Part shown: in pieces, positions 26,332 through 36,098 of the stretch
Layout of the letters: every line of letters starts with the position of its first letter
Numbering within the stretch: the first letter of the stretch is position 1
The notes under the pieces: generated by a model
Database searches by the model: none
What the model was told of the DNA's origin: nothing
What the model saw: the letters and a program-made list of their open reading frames with translations, nothing else
Source: Legionella micdadei
GTDB lineage: Bacteria > Pseudomonadota > Gammaproteobacteria > Legionellales > Legionellaceae
Reading direction: 5' to 3'
Length of the DNA stretch: 64,000 bases
Assembly (NCBI RefSeq): GCF_000953635.1
Contig: NZ_LN614830.1
Coordinates: 3,116,501-3,180,500, forward strand
Program-made: the position numbers and the translations under genes

Positions 26332-27336
26332 TCACTTCATTCTTATCGATTGCCTTACCATTTCTGTAAGAACAGAGGTAAGCAAAGTAAACTTAGATTG
26401 GTCAAAAGCAATTTGTCTCAATTTTAAAGATGCTTTAGTGAATTTAAGTATTCCATCCTTGAGCAAATTAAAGGCTGGCTTATCTTGAGAAAGAGATCGC
26501 ATAAAGTTTTCTCTATTGTTTAGCTTTATATGAGTTGGCGTCTGAGTACCAATCGGAGTGATTTGTTGACTGACTAGCTCATCACTCGCCATTAATTGAT
26601 CCAGTAATTCAGGGGGGATAGTCATTAGCTCTACACCTGCTATCGACAGTACTTGTTCCTTATTCCTAAAACTTGCTGCCATGATTTCAGTTTTAACGTC
26701 ATTTAAAGAGTAGTAATTAACAATTGATTGGATCAATTTCTTCCCAGGTGAGTCGGTATCAGAATCGATTTTATTGGTTTGATAATATTCATTTAAACGG
26801 CCAATAAATGGAGAAATTAAAGTGACTTTCGCCTCAGCACAAGCTATTGCTTGAACCAACGAGAATAACAAGGTTAAGTTGCAGCGGATGCCCTCTTTCT
26901 CCAATTCTTGAGCAGCCTTGATACCTTCCCAGGTGGAGGCAATTTTTATTAGGATTCTTTCGCGGGATATACCTTTCTTCTCGTATAAACCAATCAAGTA
27001 TTTTGCCCGATGGATAGTCCCTTCTGTATCAAAGGACAACCTGGGATCTAATTCGCTTGAAATTCTACCAGGAATTATATTGAGGATTTGACAGCCAATT
27101 GCTGTAATAAAATGGGCAGCAAATCGGATTGGTCTAGAAAAAGAAGAACCATCATCCAATTTTGATTCCTCGAGTGCTTGCACAAAAATTTTTTGATACT
27201 GCTCTTGTTGGCAAGCATCTAAAATTAATTTTGGATTAGTGGTGGCATCCAGGGTGTCATATTTTTTTAATACACTAATGTCACCTGTATCTGCTACAAC
27301 TTTTGAAAACTGTTTAATCTGCTCTAACTGGTTCAT
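26332..27336 (-). CDS. tal: Transaldolase
   Basis: 334 residues from the ATG at 27336 (TAGGA about 6 bases upstream). The open frame extends 10 codons further, but these do not fit the family. It moves a dihydroxyacetone unit between sugar phosphates in the non-oxidative pentose phosphate pathway. The Schiff-base lysine is Lys131 in ILIKIASTWEGI. Also present are DATTNPKLIL, GRISSELDPRLSFDT and LISPFIGR. Legionella lacks a standard oxidative route, so this pathway mainly supplies ribose. The window also carries rpiA at 43.3-43.9 kb. Confidence 0.93.
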   Translation of the reverse strand: MNQLEQIKQFSKVVADTGDISVLKKYDTLDATTNPKLILDACQQEQYQKIFVQALEESKLDDGSSFSRPIRFAAHFITAIGCQILNIIPGRISSELDPRLSFDTEGTIHRAKYLIGLYEKKGISRERILIKIASTWEGIKAAQELEKEGIRCNLTLLFSLVQAIACAEAKVTLISPFIGRLNEYYQTNKIDSDTDSPGKKLIQSIVNYYSLNDVKTEIMAASFRNKEQVLSIAGVELMTIPPELLDQLMASDELVSQQITPIGTQTPTHIKLNNRENFMRSLSQDKPAFNLLKDGILKFTKASLKLRQIAFDQSKFTLLTSVLTEMVRQSIRMK

Positions 27337-27460
27337 CTTTATTCCTATAAGTAGGCTAATCCTCAATTAAGAATAGAAGATATTCAAAAAAATTTTCTCT
27401 CTTCAAACTACACCATGGTTGATTCTTATTAATTTAATTTGCATTTTTAATAAGTAGAAC

Positions 27461-28207
27461 CTAACTCTCCAGTAGATGAATAGCCATTTCTTTTAAACAA
27501 CTTGCATCTCTAGGCGCACAAGATTTTATATCATTATCAAAATAGCAATAAACTGATCGGCCTTCCTTTTTCCAACTCACGATTTTTTGGGCATATTCTG
27601 TAAGTTTTTGCTCGCTATATGACCCAGTGTAAGGCTCTTGTTTTGGTCCATGCAGGCGCAGATAAACAAACTTAGCTGTTATCATTTCCGGCGATTGATA
27701 ACCTCTATAGTCATAAAGACAAAGTGATATTTGATTAGCATCAAGCAAATCATATATTTCTTGAGAAAACCAACTCGTATCCCTAAATTCGAATGTATAA
27801 TTAAACTGTTTAGACAAATTTTTGATAAAACTATTCAACCTTTCATAGTTATTATGCCAATGAGGTGGAAATTGAAATAAAATTGGTCCTAATTTTTCAT
27901 GAAAATGATTTAATACAGTCAATAAATTTTCCACATTCTTTTCTGTACCCTGAAGCTTTTTCATATGCGTAATATAACGATTCGCTTTGCATGAAAAAAT
28001 AAAATCTGGAGGTGTTAATTCATACCATCTTTTTACATTTTCAACTGTTGGTAATTTATAAAAACTGTTATTGAGTTCTACAGTATTAAAATTTCCTGCA
28101 TAAAAATGCAATAACTCATCCATTCTGAGATTATTTGGGTAAAATAAACCTTTCCAATCAGCATAACTCCAACCTGAAGTACCAATAAATAATCCATTTT
28201 TCTCCAT
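27461..28207 (-). CDS. DUF72 (YecE-like) family protein
   Basis: 248 residues with the typical DUF72 pattern: FIGTSGWSYADWKGLFYP at the N-terminus, FNTVELNNSFYKLP, then GPILFQFPPHW, the YTFEFRDTSWF block and VYCYFDNDI near the end. The fold is a TIM barrel. The biochemical role is not established, although a link to Fe-S or nucleic-acid chemistry has been suspected. Length is normal. It lies in a run of same-strand genes with the periplasmic binding protein 41 bases upstream, so co-transcription is possible. Confidence 0.88.
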   Translation of the reverse strand: MEKNGLFIGTSGWSYADWKGLFYPNNLRMDELLHFYAGNFNTVELNNSFYKLPTVENVKRWYELTPPDFIFSCKANRYITHMKKLQGTEKNVENLLTVLNHFHEKLGPILFQFPPHWHNNYERLNSFIKNLSKQFNYTFEFRDTSWFSQEIYDLLDANQISLCLYDYRGYQSPEMITAKFVYLRLHGPKQEPYTGSYSEQKLTEYAQKIVSWKKEGRSVYCYFDNDIKSCAPRDASCLKEMAIHLLES

Positions 28208-28248
28208 GGTTATTTCCCTTTATCGAATATTGCAAAAAATAGTCGAAA

Positions 28249-29007
28249 TTATTCGCTATTAATATGCGAAAGATGTGAGAGATACTTATGATAATTTTTG
28301 ATAAAATCGTCACTATTTTGATACTGCAGTAAAGCCATATTTATCTCGCTAAGTAAATCAAGACTCGTTTGGCTTACAGCAATCCCTATCCCTAAACCAT
28401 AAGGCATCGGTTTACCCACAACCGCCAACATACCCGCGGAATGCCGTTGCCAATAGATGGCACTAGGGTTATCAATCAACCCAAAATCAATTTCGTGATG
28501 ACTTAGTCCTTGTATTAGTGAATCATCATCTTTATACAAAACAATTTGTGAATCTTGGACACCCATTGATTTAAGTTGCCCAGCGAAAACGTTATCTGCA
28601 ACTCCAAATTTTTTATTTTTTAATGAGTTGAGAGTAAATGGCTTTTTTTTCGATTGATTCAAGGCAATAAAGCGAGTCTTACTGACCAGATATGGTGATG
28701 AAAAGTGAACTTTTGCCACTCGTTCCGGCGTAATAATGATTGAGCTGACGGCAAGATCAATTTCATTTTTTTCAACTGCTTCGAGTAACTCACTAAAATG
28801 CATTGGTGTAAATTGGCATTGATGTTTTATTGTGTTACAAACGTGTTCGATGAGTGAAATGTCAAAGCCGTAGAATTGATTATTTGCGCCCAGGATCACA
28901 AAAGGAGGATCATAAAATGAAACACCAACTTTCAATATCCTTGCGTTGGCATAAAGGGGTAATACAAAAAGCAAAAGAATAACAACCACAAATCGATGTA
29001 TTCTCAT
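28249..29007 (-). CDS. Periplasmic amino-acid-type substrate-binding protein
   Basis: 252 residues: signal peptide (RFVVVILLLFVLPLYANA), then a family-3 solute-binding fold with KVGVSFYDPPFVI, FYGFDISLIEHVC, NEIDLAVSSIIITPERV and FGLIDNPSAIYW. Such proteins capture polar amino acids for ABC transporters in the periplasm. No permease or ATPase gene is adjacent, so it is an orphan component or a sensor-like protein. The gene is divergent from the effector candidate at 29126. Confidence 0.85.
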   Translation of the reverse strand: MRIHRFVVVILLLFVLPLYANARILKVGVSFYDPPFVILGANNQFYGFDISLIEHVCNTIKHQCQFTPMHFSELLEAVEKNEIDLAVSSIIITPERVAKVHFSSPYLVSKTRFIALNQSKKKPFTLNSLKNKKFGVADNVFAGQLKSMGVQDSQIVLYKDDDSLIQGLSHHEIDFGLIDNPSAIYWQRHSAGMLAVVGKPMPYGLGIGIAVSQTSLDLLSEINMALLQYQNSDDFIKNYHKYLSHLSHINSE

Positions 29008-29125
29008 TATTAACTTTTGCCTCCTTTAGTATCCAATTAATAGCCATCCCTCTTTAAGATCAATAATTACACTTAGTTGGTTTTGTAATATAATTAATTA
29101 ATCCGTTGTAAGTATAGTTTTATTT

Positions 29126-30385
29126 ATGAAAAAAGATACAAATCAAGAATTACTTGCCGCCCAATTTAATGAAAAAATACAACAAGTTGAGAACGATTTT
29201 GCTCAGCTCATGGGGCGCATTGGCTCAATTGATTCTTCTAGTGGCTTAAAAGTCACCCAAGATTTCACCGTTGATTTTTCTCAAAAAATAATTAATGCAT
29301 TAGAGGATATTGCAGCGCAATTTCCAGCACTTGTAGAAAATTGGCATGGACTGCCTCCTTTCATCAAACAGGAAGACATCATGACTTTGATTGAAAGAAT
29401 CCCTCCTTTAGGCCTAAGGCTTACTCGCTTAGAACCGTGGATGAAAAGATTAGCCTACGGAGATGGCGAATCGTTTACCCAGCCATATGCTGATTTTAAA
29501 ACAAAAATAAGCCAAACTAAAATATACACAACAGAATCCGATCAGGAGCAAATTCTTACTTCATTTGCGCGATTTGAAAATAAGACATTAGCGGCCCGCA
29601 GCAATTATGAAAAACTTTTACGAAACGTAGAGAAGGCCTATCAAGGGCTTGCCCACTACAAAAAAGCGAATGTGGATAAATCCGGATTAACTGGAGAGCG
29701 TGCTTCGGCTTTAACTGCGATCCTTAATGATTATTCAAGAATCCCCCTTCAGTTGGAAGAAGCCGAGCTAAAGCGATTTAAACAATCAGAGGCCTATCTA
29801 AAAGCGCAAGAGAACAGCGAGCACTTGTTGTTAAGCCAAAGGCATATGAAACACTACCAGGAATGTTTGCCTCTGGAGAAACAAATCAACTTTCTCAATG
29901 AAATCCTAACTAGCCAACAAAGTTTAGACGAAGACATCAGGAGGAAATACAGTATTTTATTTAAACACCATACCAACCCTATCGGATTATTGAAGCAGAT
30001 AAAACAAATCGATTCTTCGCCAATAATAAAACTAACTGAACTGCGCGATGCATTAGTTGCTGCTGAGAATGCAAGAAGAGCGTTTATCAAAGCAGACAGT
30101 GAACTTCCTGAACCACTTCTCAGCGATCGAATAGTTAAGGCTCAGGACAAAATGACAACACCTGCTCATGAAACAACTCAAGCTCAGCATGCTGATAGCG
30201 AGAAAAAGCCAGCGCCCTCAACAACCCAAGATCAATTAAGCTCTCAACAGGCTATTCCAGGAAGAGTTCGTAAAATGACTGCTGAGTACGAGCAAATGCT
30301 AGCTAAAAGAGGCATATTCAAAGCAGAGAAAAAGCATGACGCCGAGGCTGAGCAGCCTGAAAAGCCAAAACCTAGCCATAGATAA
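29126..30385 (+). CDS. Coiled-coil protein, candidate Dot/Icm effector
   Basis: 419 residues with no signal peptide, no membrane segment and no recognised family. Residues about 1-325 are predicted mainly helical with long charged stretches (for example LEEAELKRFKQSEAYLKAQ). From about residue 325 the chain is low-complexity and hydrophilic, rich in Gln, Ser, Thr, Lys and Glu. The last 25 residues (KKHDAEAEQPEKPKPSHR) resemble the acidic, small-residue-rich tails of Dot/Icm substrates. A TATAAT at 29089-29094 could be its -10. Effector status is inference from this tail and the genus. Confidence 0.65.
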   Translation: MKKDTNQELLAAQFNEKIQQVENDFAQLMGRIGSIDSSSGLKVTQDFTVDFSQKIINALEDIAAQFPALVENWHGLPPFIKQEDIMTLIERIPPLGLRLTRLEPWMKRLAYGDGESFTQPYADFKTKISQTKIYTTESDQEQILTSFARFENKTLAARSNYEKLLRNVEKAYQGLAHYKKANVDKSGLTGERASALTAILNDYSRIPLQLEEAELKRFKQSEAYLKAQENSEHLLLSQRHMKHYQECLPLEKQINFLNEILTSQQSLDEDIRRKYSILFKHHTNPIGLLKQIKQIDSSPIIKLTELRDALVAAENARRAFIKADSELPEPLLSDRIVKAQDKMTTPAHETTQAQHADSEKKPAPSTTQDQLSSQQAIPGRVRKMTAEYEQMLAKRGIFKAEKKHDAEAEQPEKPKPSHR

Positions 30386-30488
30386 TCGAGATGGAAGTTG
30401 TTGACAATTAGTCTCGCTAAGCGAAAATTACCCCAGAAACTAAGAGGTAACATCCCCTAAACTATTAACAAAAACAAAAGAATTAAGG

Positions 30489-30500
30489 GAGAATATTCTC
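30489..30500. promoter_or_regulatory. 12-base perfect palindrome upstream of rapA
   Basis: GAGAATATTCTC is its own reverse complement and lies 48 bases before the rapA start. It could be an operator or, with the T-rich DNA following, a weak terminator of the upstream gene. Confidence 0.4.
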
Positions 30501-30548
30501 TTTAAATTTTACTTCCCGCTTAATTAACTAGCTTAAGGATTTTAATCG

Positions 30549-33407
30549 ATGACATTTGTTATTGGTCAACGTTGGATAAGCAATGCCGAATCGCAGCTCG
30601 GCTTAGGTATAATTACCGGCGTCAATGGCCGACATATTCGAATTAGCTTTCCCGCCGCAGCTGAAGAACGAATTTATGCCGCGGATAACGCCCCATTGAG
30701 CCGCATCATTTATAGAGAAGGGGATACTATCTCGACTCTGGATCAACAAACGATTAAGGTTGCTAAAGTTGACGAAGATCAAGGCATTATTGTTTATAGC
30801 GGTATTGACGAGACAGGCAAAGAAATTGAAGTCGAAGAGCTTGATTTAGATTGCTTTATAAAATTAACCACCCCTCAACAAAGGCTTTTTAGCGGCCAGT
30901 TCGATAAATTAAATTCATTTAAATTAAGGATTGATACTCTCAATCACATCAGTAGATTACAGCAATCTAAAGCCAGAGGCTTACTAGGCTCACGTACAAG
31001 TCATCTGGCACATCAAGTTTATATCGCTCATGAAGTCGCACAACGCTACGCTCCCCGAGTATTACTTGCAGATGAAGTTGGGCTGGGCAAGACTATCGAA
31101 GCGGGTATGATTCTTCATTATCAATTGCAAACTGGCCGTGCGAGTAGAATATTAATCGTTGTTCCTGACACACTCGTTTATCAATGGTTAGTTGAGATGA
31201 TGAGGCGTTTTAATTTAACTTTTTCCATTTTGGATCAGAATCGCTATAACAGACAGCTGGATGAAGATCATTTTATTGAGGAAGATTTTGAGGTTGTAGC
31301 GAGTCCAATTAGAGAAAATCTATTTGAAACTGAGCAGCTTGTCCTTTGTAGTTTAGATTTTTTAATGGAAAATGAGGAGGCACGCCGACATGCCCTTAGC
31401 ACAAACTGGGATCTTCTTGTTGTTGATGAAGCCCATCGCCTCCATTGGTCAGCACAAGTCAAAAGTCCTGAGTATGAGTGTGTAGAGCAATTAGCCACGC
31501 GAAGTAAAGGTTTACTGCTGCTTACAGCAACACCAGAGCAAGCAGGTATTCAAAGTCATTTTGCTCGGTTACGGTTACTTGATCCAGCAAGGTTTTATGA
31601 TTTTAGCGAATTCAAAAAAGAGGAAGCAGCTTATCAAACACTCAATAAGCTAGTACAGCGCCTCATCACTCATCGAGAGTTGAACCACACAGACGGATTA
31701 ACTGATGAATTAGTCGTGGAAATCAGAACATACCTGGGAAAAAATGTTCCATCGAGTATCAATGAGGTCATCAATCAATTAATTGACCGTCATGGAACAG
31801 GACGAGTCCTTTTTCGCAATACTCGCGCAGCAATTCATGGTTTTCCAGAACGTAAATTGCATCATTATCCTTTAGCACAACCTACAATATATAAACCAAC
31901 AGAAGAATCGGAACTCAATCTTTATCCCGAAGTTACTGTTGATAAAACAGAATGGCTTAAGAACGATACGCGCGTATCCTGGCTTATCGACAAAGCAAAA
32001 GCGCTTCGCCCAGAAAAAATTCTCATTATCTGTGCTAAAGCGCAAACAGCGGTTGCGCTTGAGAATTATCTAAAATTAAATGCAGGGATCCGTACCGCCT
32101 CTTTTCATGAAGGATTATCCATTATTGAGCGCGATCGTGCAGCAGCTTATTTTTCCGATGAAGAAAGTGGGGCTCAGGTTCTCATTTGTTCCGAAATTGG
32201 CAGTGAAGGGCGAAATTTTCAATTTGCCCATCATTTGGTCTTATTTGATTTGCCCTTAAACCCGGATTTGCTTGAACAAAGGATAGGGCGGCTAGATCGT
32301 ATTGGTCAACTTCATCAAGTGGAAATCCATGTTCCATATTTAACTGGTACTGCGCAGGAAAAACTGTTCCGCTGGTATCATGAAGGAATGAATTTATTTG
32401 AAAAAAGTTGCTCAGCAGGATTCTCTATTTTCGAAGCATTTGCAGCTCGGCTTTTACCTCTTCTTGCTGAATCAAACACTGATGAGGATACTCTTAAGGA
32501 GCTCATTGCAGACACACAAACCTATACCAAACAAATTGAGCATACCCTACACGAAGGTCGAGACCGATTATTAGAACTTAATTCCTGCAAGCGCGAAAAA
32601 GCACAGGAACTCATTAACGCCATAGAGCTCGAGGAAAACTGCCTAATTCTTGAGAATTACATGGCTTCAGTTTTTCAAGAATATGGTGTTGAGCATGAAG
32701 ATCACTCGGAATCTTGTGAAATATTACGTCCAACCGATCACATGAAAACGACTCATTTTCCGGGATTGAAGGACGATGGCGTTACCGTTACGTATTCCCG
32801 TACAAAAGCATTGATTCGCGAAGACATTGAATTTTTAAGCTGGGAACATCCGATGGTTTCCGAAGCGATGGAAATGATTCTTGGAACAGAGTTAGGTAAC
32901 GCTGCCGTTGGTACAATCTCTGTGAAAGGGCTGATGCCTGGGACTTTGTTGTTAGAAACCTTTCACACCATTAATTGTGTTGCTCCTAAACAACTCCAAC
33001 TCGAACGTTTTTTGCCTCTTATTCCTATAAGAGTATTGGTTGACGTAACCGGTAAAAACTTATCCAGGATATTGAATTACGACCAACTTAATAAAATGTG
33101 CGAACCATTGAAGCTCCATACGGCCCAGACCATTGTTAAAGAAGTACGCAATGAAATTGAAAAAATGGTTGAATACAGTAATAAAATTGCAGAGGAACAA
33201 ATGCCGGAGATGATTATCAAAGCAAAATTACTCATGCAAGAAACGATTAATCAAGAAATCCATCGGCTTGAAGCCTTACAAAAAATCAATCCTTCCATTC
33301 GTGAAGAGGAAATTTTGTTTTTTAAACAGCAAGTTAGTGAAAGTGAAGCCTATATGAATCATGCTTCATTAAAACCTCAAGCACTAAGAGTCGTTATCAG
33401 TAAATAA
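30549..33407 (+). CDS. rapA: RNA polymerase-associated ATPase RapA
   Basis: 952 residues, close to the E. coli enzyme (968). A Swi2/Snf2-type ATPase that recycles stalled RNA polymerase. An N-terminal Tudor-like part (FVIGQRWISNAESQLGLG) is followed by Walker A DEVGLGKTIEAG around residue 175, DEAH at residues 293-296, and helicase motif VI EQRIGRLDRIGQ in the second RecA-like lobe. The C-terminal region is helical. AGCTTAAGG upstream of the ATG serves as ribosome binding site. It is followed by a strong hairpin at 33421-33445. Confidence 0.95.
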   Translation: MTFVIGQRWISNAESQLGLGIITGVNGRHIRISFPAAAEERIYAADNAPLSRIIYREGDTISTLDQQTIKVAKVDEDQGIIVYSGIDETGKEIEVEELDLDCFIKLTTPQQRLFSGQFDKLNSFKLRIDTLNHISRLQQSKARGLLGSRTSHLAHQVYIAHEVAQRYAPRVLLADEVGLGKTIEAGMILHYQLQTGRASRILIVVPDTLVYQWLVEMMRRFNLTFSILDQNRYNRQLDEDHFIEEDFEVVASPIRENLFETEQLVLCSLDFLMENEEARRHALSTNWDLLVVDEAHRLHWSAQVKSPEYECVEQLATRSKGLLLLTATPEQAGIQSHFARLRLLDPARFYDFSEFKKEEAAYQTLNKLVQRLITHRELNHTDGLTDELVVEIRTYLGKNVPSSINEVINQLIDRHGTGRVLFRNTRAAIHGFPERKLHHYPLAQPTIYKPTEESELNLYPEVTVDKTEWLKNDTRVSWLIDKAKALRPEKILIICAKAQTAVALENYLKLNAGIRTASFHEGLSIIERDRAAAYFSDEESGAQVLICSEIGSEGRNFQFAHHLVLFDLPLNPDLLEQRIGRLDRIGQLHQVEIHVPYLTGTAQEKLFRWYHEGMNLFEKSCSAGFSIFEAFAARLLPLLAESNTDEDTLKELIADTQTYTKQIEHTLHEGRDRLLELNSCKREKAQELINAIELEENCLILENYMASVFQEYGVEHEDHSESCEILRPTDHMKTTHFPGLKDDGVTVTYSRTKALIREDIEFLSWEHPMVSEAMEMILGTELGNAAVGTISVKGLMPGTLLLETFHTINCVAPKQLQLERFLPLIPIRVLVDVTGKNLSRILNYDQLNKMCEPLKLHTAQTIVKEVRNEIEKMVEYSNKIAEEQMPEMIIKAKLLMQETINQEIHRLEALQKINPSIREEEILFFKQQVSESEAYMNHASLKPQALRVVISK

Positions 33408-33420
33408 TAGCTTACCTTCC

Positions 33421-33445
33421 CACTGCCATTAGGCTAATGGCAGTG
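33421..33445 (+). terminator. Perfect hairpin after rapA (no T-run)
   Basis: CACTGCCATTA (33421-33431) and TAATGGCAGTG (33435-33445) are exact complements around GGC, starting 14 bases after the rapA stop. There is no U-tract, so termination is plausible but not certain. Confidence 0.5.
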
Positions 33446-33522
33446 CAGTTTGGCTAGAAGGGTGTTAAAAACCATAAATGGTGCTATTTTTCACTATAAG
33501 TGCAGTAGGTTAAGGGAATAAA

Positions 33523-34689
33523 ATGAACGCACACCAATGGCTCGCCCAACTCATTGGATTTAATACCGTATCCAGCAACTCGAATATGGAATTAATCGAG
33601 ACAATCGCTGAATGGTTTAAATTACATCAGATTAAATCTCATGTTATCCGTAGTCCAACAGCGCCAAAGGCGAATCTTTTTGCCACCATACCTGCTAAAA
33701 ATGGCCAAACTCAAGGTGGCCTTTTGTTATCAGGACACACCGATGTGGTTCCGGTTGCAGGACAAATGTGGACTACAGATCCTTTCGTGGCCATTAAACA
33801 TGATGGTAAGATTTATGGTCGAGGGGCAAGCGATATGAAAGGATTTATTGCTGTCTTACTTGCACTTTTACCCGAATTTAAAACATTAAAACTAGCGAAA
33901 CCACTTCATTTTGCGTTTACCTATGATGAAGAAGTCGGTTGCATTGGTGTCGATTTCTTACTGGAATATTTACAGGAAATAGGCATACAGCCTGAGGCTT
34001 GCATCGTCGGCGAACCCTCGAACATGCGGCCCATTATAGGGGAAAAATCAAGACGACTTTTTCACTGTCAAGTCCAAGGCTATTCTGTTCATTCATCTCT
34101 CGCCGATGAAGGTTGTAACGCCATTAATTATGCAGGACGCTTGATTTGCTACATTAGTGAGCTAGCTCAATACATAAAAGAGCATGGTCCTTTTGATGAT
34201 GATTTTGATGTACCGTATAGTACCCTTTCCACCAATATTATCAGTGGTGGAATAGCAAGAAATGTCATTCCCGGGAATTGTGAACTCATTATCGAAATCC
34301 GTTATTTGCCTCAATTCCCGATTGAAAATCTTCGTAACCAACTTGAAAATTACATTAATAATGAATTAGTCCCTGAGATGAAAAAATCCTATCCTGAAGC
34401 AGCTATTTATCTGGACCAAATTTCGGATGCACCCGGCCTTATAACATCAAAAGACTCTCCGATTGCCAGATTAATGCATACTGTTATGGGTACAGAAGAA
34501 TACTCAAAGGTCTCTTATTCCAGCGAATCTGCTTCATACCAAGAAGCTGGTATTTCGACAATTATCTGCGGGCCAGGCAGTATTGAACAAGCCCATCGAC
34601 CCGATGAATTTATTAGCCTTGAACAACTCAAGATTTGTGAACATGCACTTAAAAACATTGTCATGTTATTCTGCATGGATACTCATTAA
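33523..34689 (+). CDS. argE: Acetylornithine deacetylase (M20 family)
   Basis: 388 residues. It removes the acetyl group from N-acetylornithine in arginine synthesis, in the cytoplasm. The metal-site motifs of M20 peptidases are present: SGHTDVVPVAGQMW, GRGASDMKG, YDEEVGCIG with the catalytic Glu, VGEPSNM and GPGSIEQAHRPDEF at the end. The RRLFHCQVQGYSVHSS dimerisation segment is also typical. The length fits ArgE (383) better than DapE. AAGGGA precedes the ATG. No other arginine genes are adjacent. Confidence 0.88.
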   Translation: MNAHQWLAQLIGFNTVSSNSNMELIETIAEWFKLHQIKSHVIRSPTAPKANLFATIPAKNGQTQGGLLLSGHTDVVPVAGQMWTTDPFVAIKHDGKIYGRGASDMKGFIAVLLALLPEFKTLKLAKPLHFAFTYDEEVGCIGVDFLLEYLQEIGIQPEACIVGEPSNMRPIIGEKSRRLFHCQVQGYSVHSSLADEGCNAINYAGRLICYISELAQYIKEHGPFDDDFDVPYSTLSTNIISGGIARNVIPGNCELIIEIRYLPQFPIENLRNQLENYINNELVPEMKKSYPEAAIYLDQISDAPGLITSKDSPIARLMHTVMGTEEYSKVSYSSESASYQEAGISTIICGPGSIEQAHRPDEFISLEQLKICEHALKNIVMLFCMDTH

Positions 34690-34705
34690 CAAATTAAGCA
34701 AGTGC

Positions 34706-35209
34706 TTATCGATTCTTAATCCGATAAAATTTGCAATCCATGTCGAGATAACGATCGTCTTTATAATACGACATACCGCATTTTTTCATCACACGGAACG
34801 ATGCTTTATTGTCTTTATCCGCGTAGGCGATAATGTAATCAGTATCGATATTTTGTTTTGCCCAATCAAGTAATCCCTTTAGTGTCTCAGTCGCATACCC
34901 TTTATTCCAAAATTTCTTATGAAAAAGGTAACCTACTTTAATTTCTCCAGTTTCAATTTGATCAAAATAGGCTTCTCCAACAAAAGCATTGTCTTTAAGC
35001 CTAAAAATAACTAAACAAGGCAAATGCTTAGTTTTATAATTTGTGATGCAATCTTTGACATAATCTTTGATTTCTCTACGACTTAATGTCCCTTCAGGAA
35101 AGTACTCTTTTACTTCCGGATCTTGATCTAGGTTCTCCAAATACGCTACATCGTCTTCTCTCATGAGCCGCAAACCGAGTTGCTTAGTGGTTATTAAGTA
35201 GTGTTCCAT
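34706..35209 (-). CDS. GNAT acetyltransferase, RimJ/RimL type
   Basis: 167 residues. The ATG at 35209 has AAGGAGG 9 bases upstream; a GTG two codons earlier is also in frame but sits too close to the Shine-Dalgarno. The RimJ/RimL pattern is clear: TTKQLGLRLMREDD, GEIKVGYLFHKKFWNKGYA with acetyl-CoA contacts, ETLKGLLDWA, and NKASFRVMKKCGM. Substrate unknown; relatives acetylate N-termini of ribosomal proteins or small amines. It is convergent with argE, 16 bases from its stop. Confidence 0.85.
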   Translation of the reverse strand: MEHYLITTKQLGLRLMREDDVAYLENLDQDPEVKEYFPEGTLSRREIKDYVKDCITNYKTKHLPCLVIFRLKDNAFVGEAYFDQIETGEIKVGYLFHKKFWNKGYATETLKGLLDWAKQNIDTDYIIAYADKDNKASFRVMKKCGMSYYKDDRYLDMDCKFYRIKNR

Positions 35210-35360
35210 CTTCACCCGCCTCCTTTTTTAGTGTGCTAGTATGCATAGAGAATATATTTAGTTTGGCAAACCTTTTTTCCATTATCGACCCAATATCAAT
35301 AGAATATAAAAAAAGATAAGAATATGATGATTAATTGCCTTACAAGGAATGTGATTAACG

Positions 35361-36095
35361 ATGATCATTCTTCATAATGTTTCCAGATCCTTTGATAGGA
35401 AAGAAACTTATTCAGTCAAAAACATCAACTTATCCATTGTTGATGGTGAGACATTAATATTAGTGGGTTCATCAGGCAGTGGAAAATCAACATTACTGAG
35501 ATTGATTAACCACACTCTCAAACCCACATCGGGCTCAATCGAGATCGATGGGAAGCGAATAGAAGAATACCCGAAAGTGCAATTGCGCCGCTCAATGGGA
35601 TTTGTGTTTCAAAATACCGGTTTATTTCCTCACATGACTATGGCCCAAAATATAGCCATTACCATGCACCTAATGAAAATTCCCAAGAAAAAGCGCCTTG
35701 AACGGGTCAATGAGCTACTGCATTTAGTAAACTTAGACCCAGAAAAGTATCTTAATCGTTATCCCGATGAATTATCGGGAGGAGAACAGCAACGAGTTGG
35801 AGTAGCACGTGCTTTAGCAACTAATCCTAATTATATTCTAATGGACGAACCTTTCGCTGCATTAGATGCAATTACTCGCGAAACGTTACAAAATGAAATC
35901 ATTACCTTAAAGCGAAAACTCAATAAAACAATTATTTTTGTAACCCATGATATTAATGAAGCATTTCGTCTAGCAGACCGAATTGCCATAATGCATGAAG
36001 GCTGTCTTGAGCAGGTTGGCACAAGGGAAGAGGTGTTAGCTCATCCTGCCACTGAATTTGTCAGCCAATTACTGAGCACTAAAACCATAGAATAG
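35361..36095 (+). CDS. Osmoprotectant ABC transporter ATPase (OpuCA-like)
   Basis: 244 residues. Walker A is GSSGSGKSTLLRLIN, the Q-loop QNTGLFPHMT, the ABC signature LSGGEQQRVGVARAL, Walker B YILMDEPFAALD and the H-loop FVTHD. The close match to glycine-betaine/carnitine/choline ATPases comes with the partner gene 3 bases downstream. It energises import of compatible solutes or quaternary amines at the inner membrane. It lacks the C-terminal CBS domains seen in some OpuA/OpuC ATPases, so osmotic gating may differ. Confidence 0.9.
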   Translation: MIILHNVSRSFDRKETYSVKNINLSIVDGETLILVGSSGSGKSTLLRLINHTLKPTSGSIEIDGKRIEEYPKVQLRRSMGFVFQNTGLFPHMTMAQNIAITMHLMKIPKKKRLERVNELLHLVNLDPEKYLNRYPDELSGGEQQRVGVARALATNPNYILMDEPFAALDAITRETLQNEIITLKRKLNKTIIFVTHDINEAFRLADRIAIMHEGCLEQVGTREEVLAHPATEFVSQLLSTKTIE

Positions 36096-36098
36096 CCG

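Noticed and set aside
30489-30500. GAGAATATTCTC as a LexA (SOS) box
   Set aside because: The LexA consensus requires CTGT and ACAG ends eight bases apart, which are absent.
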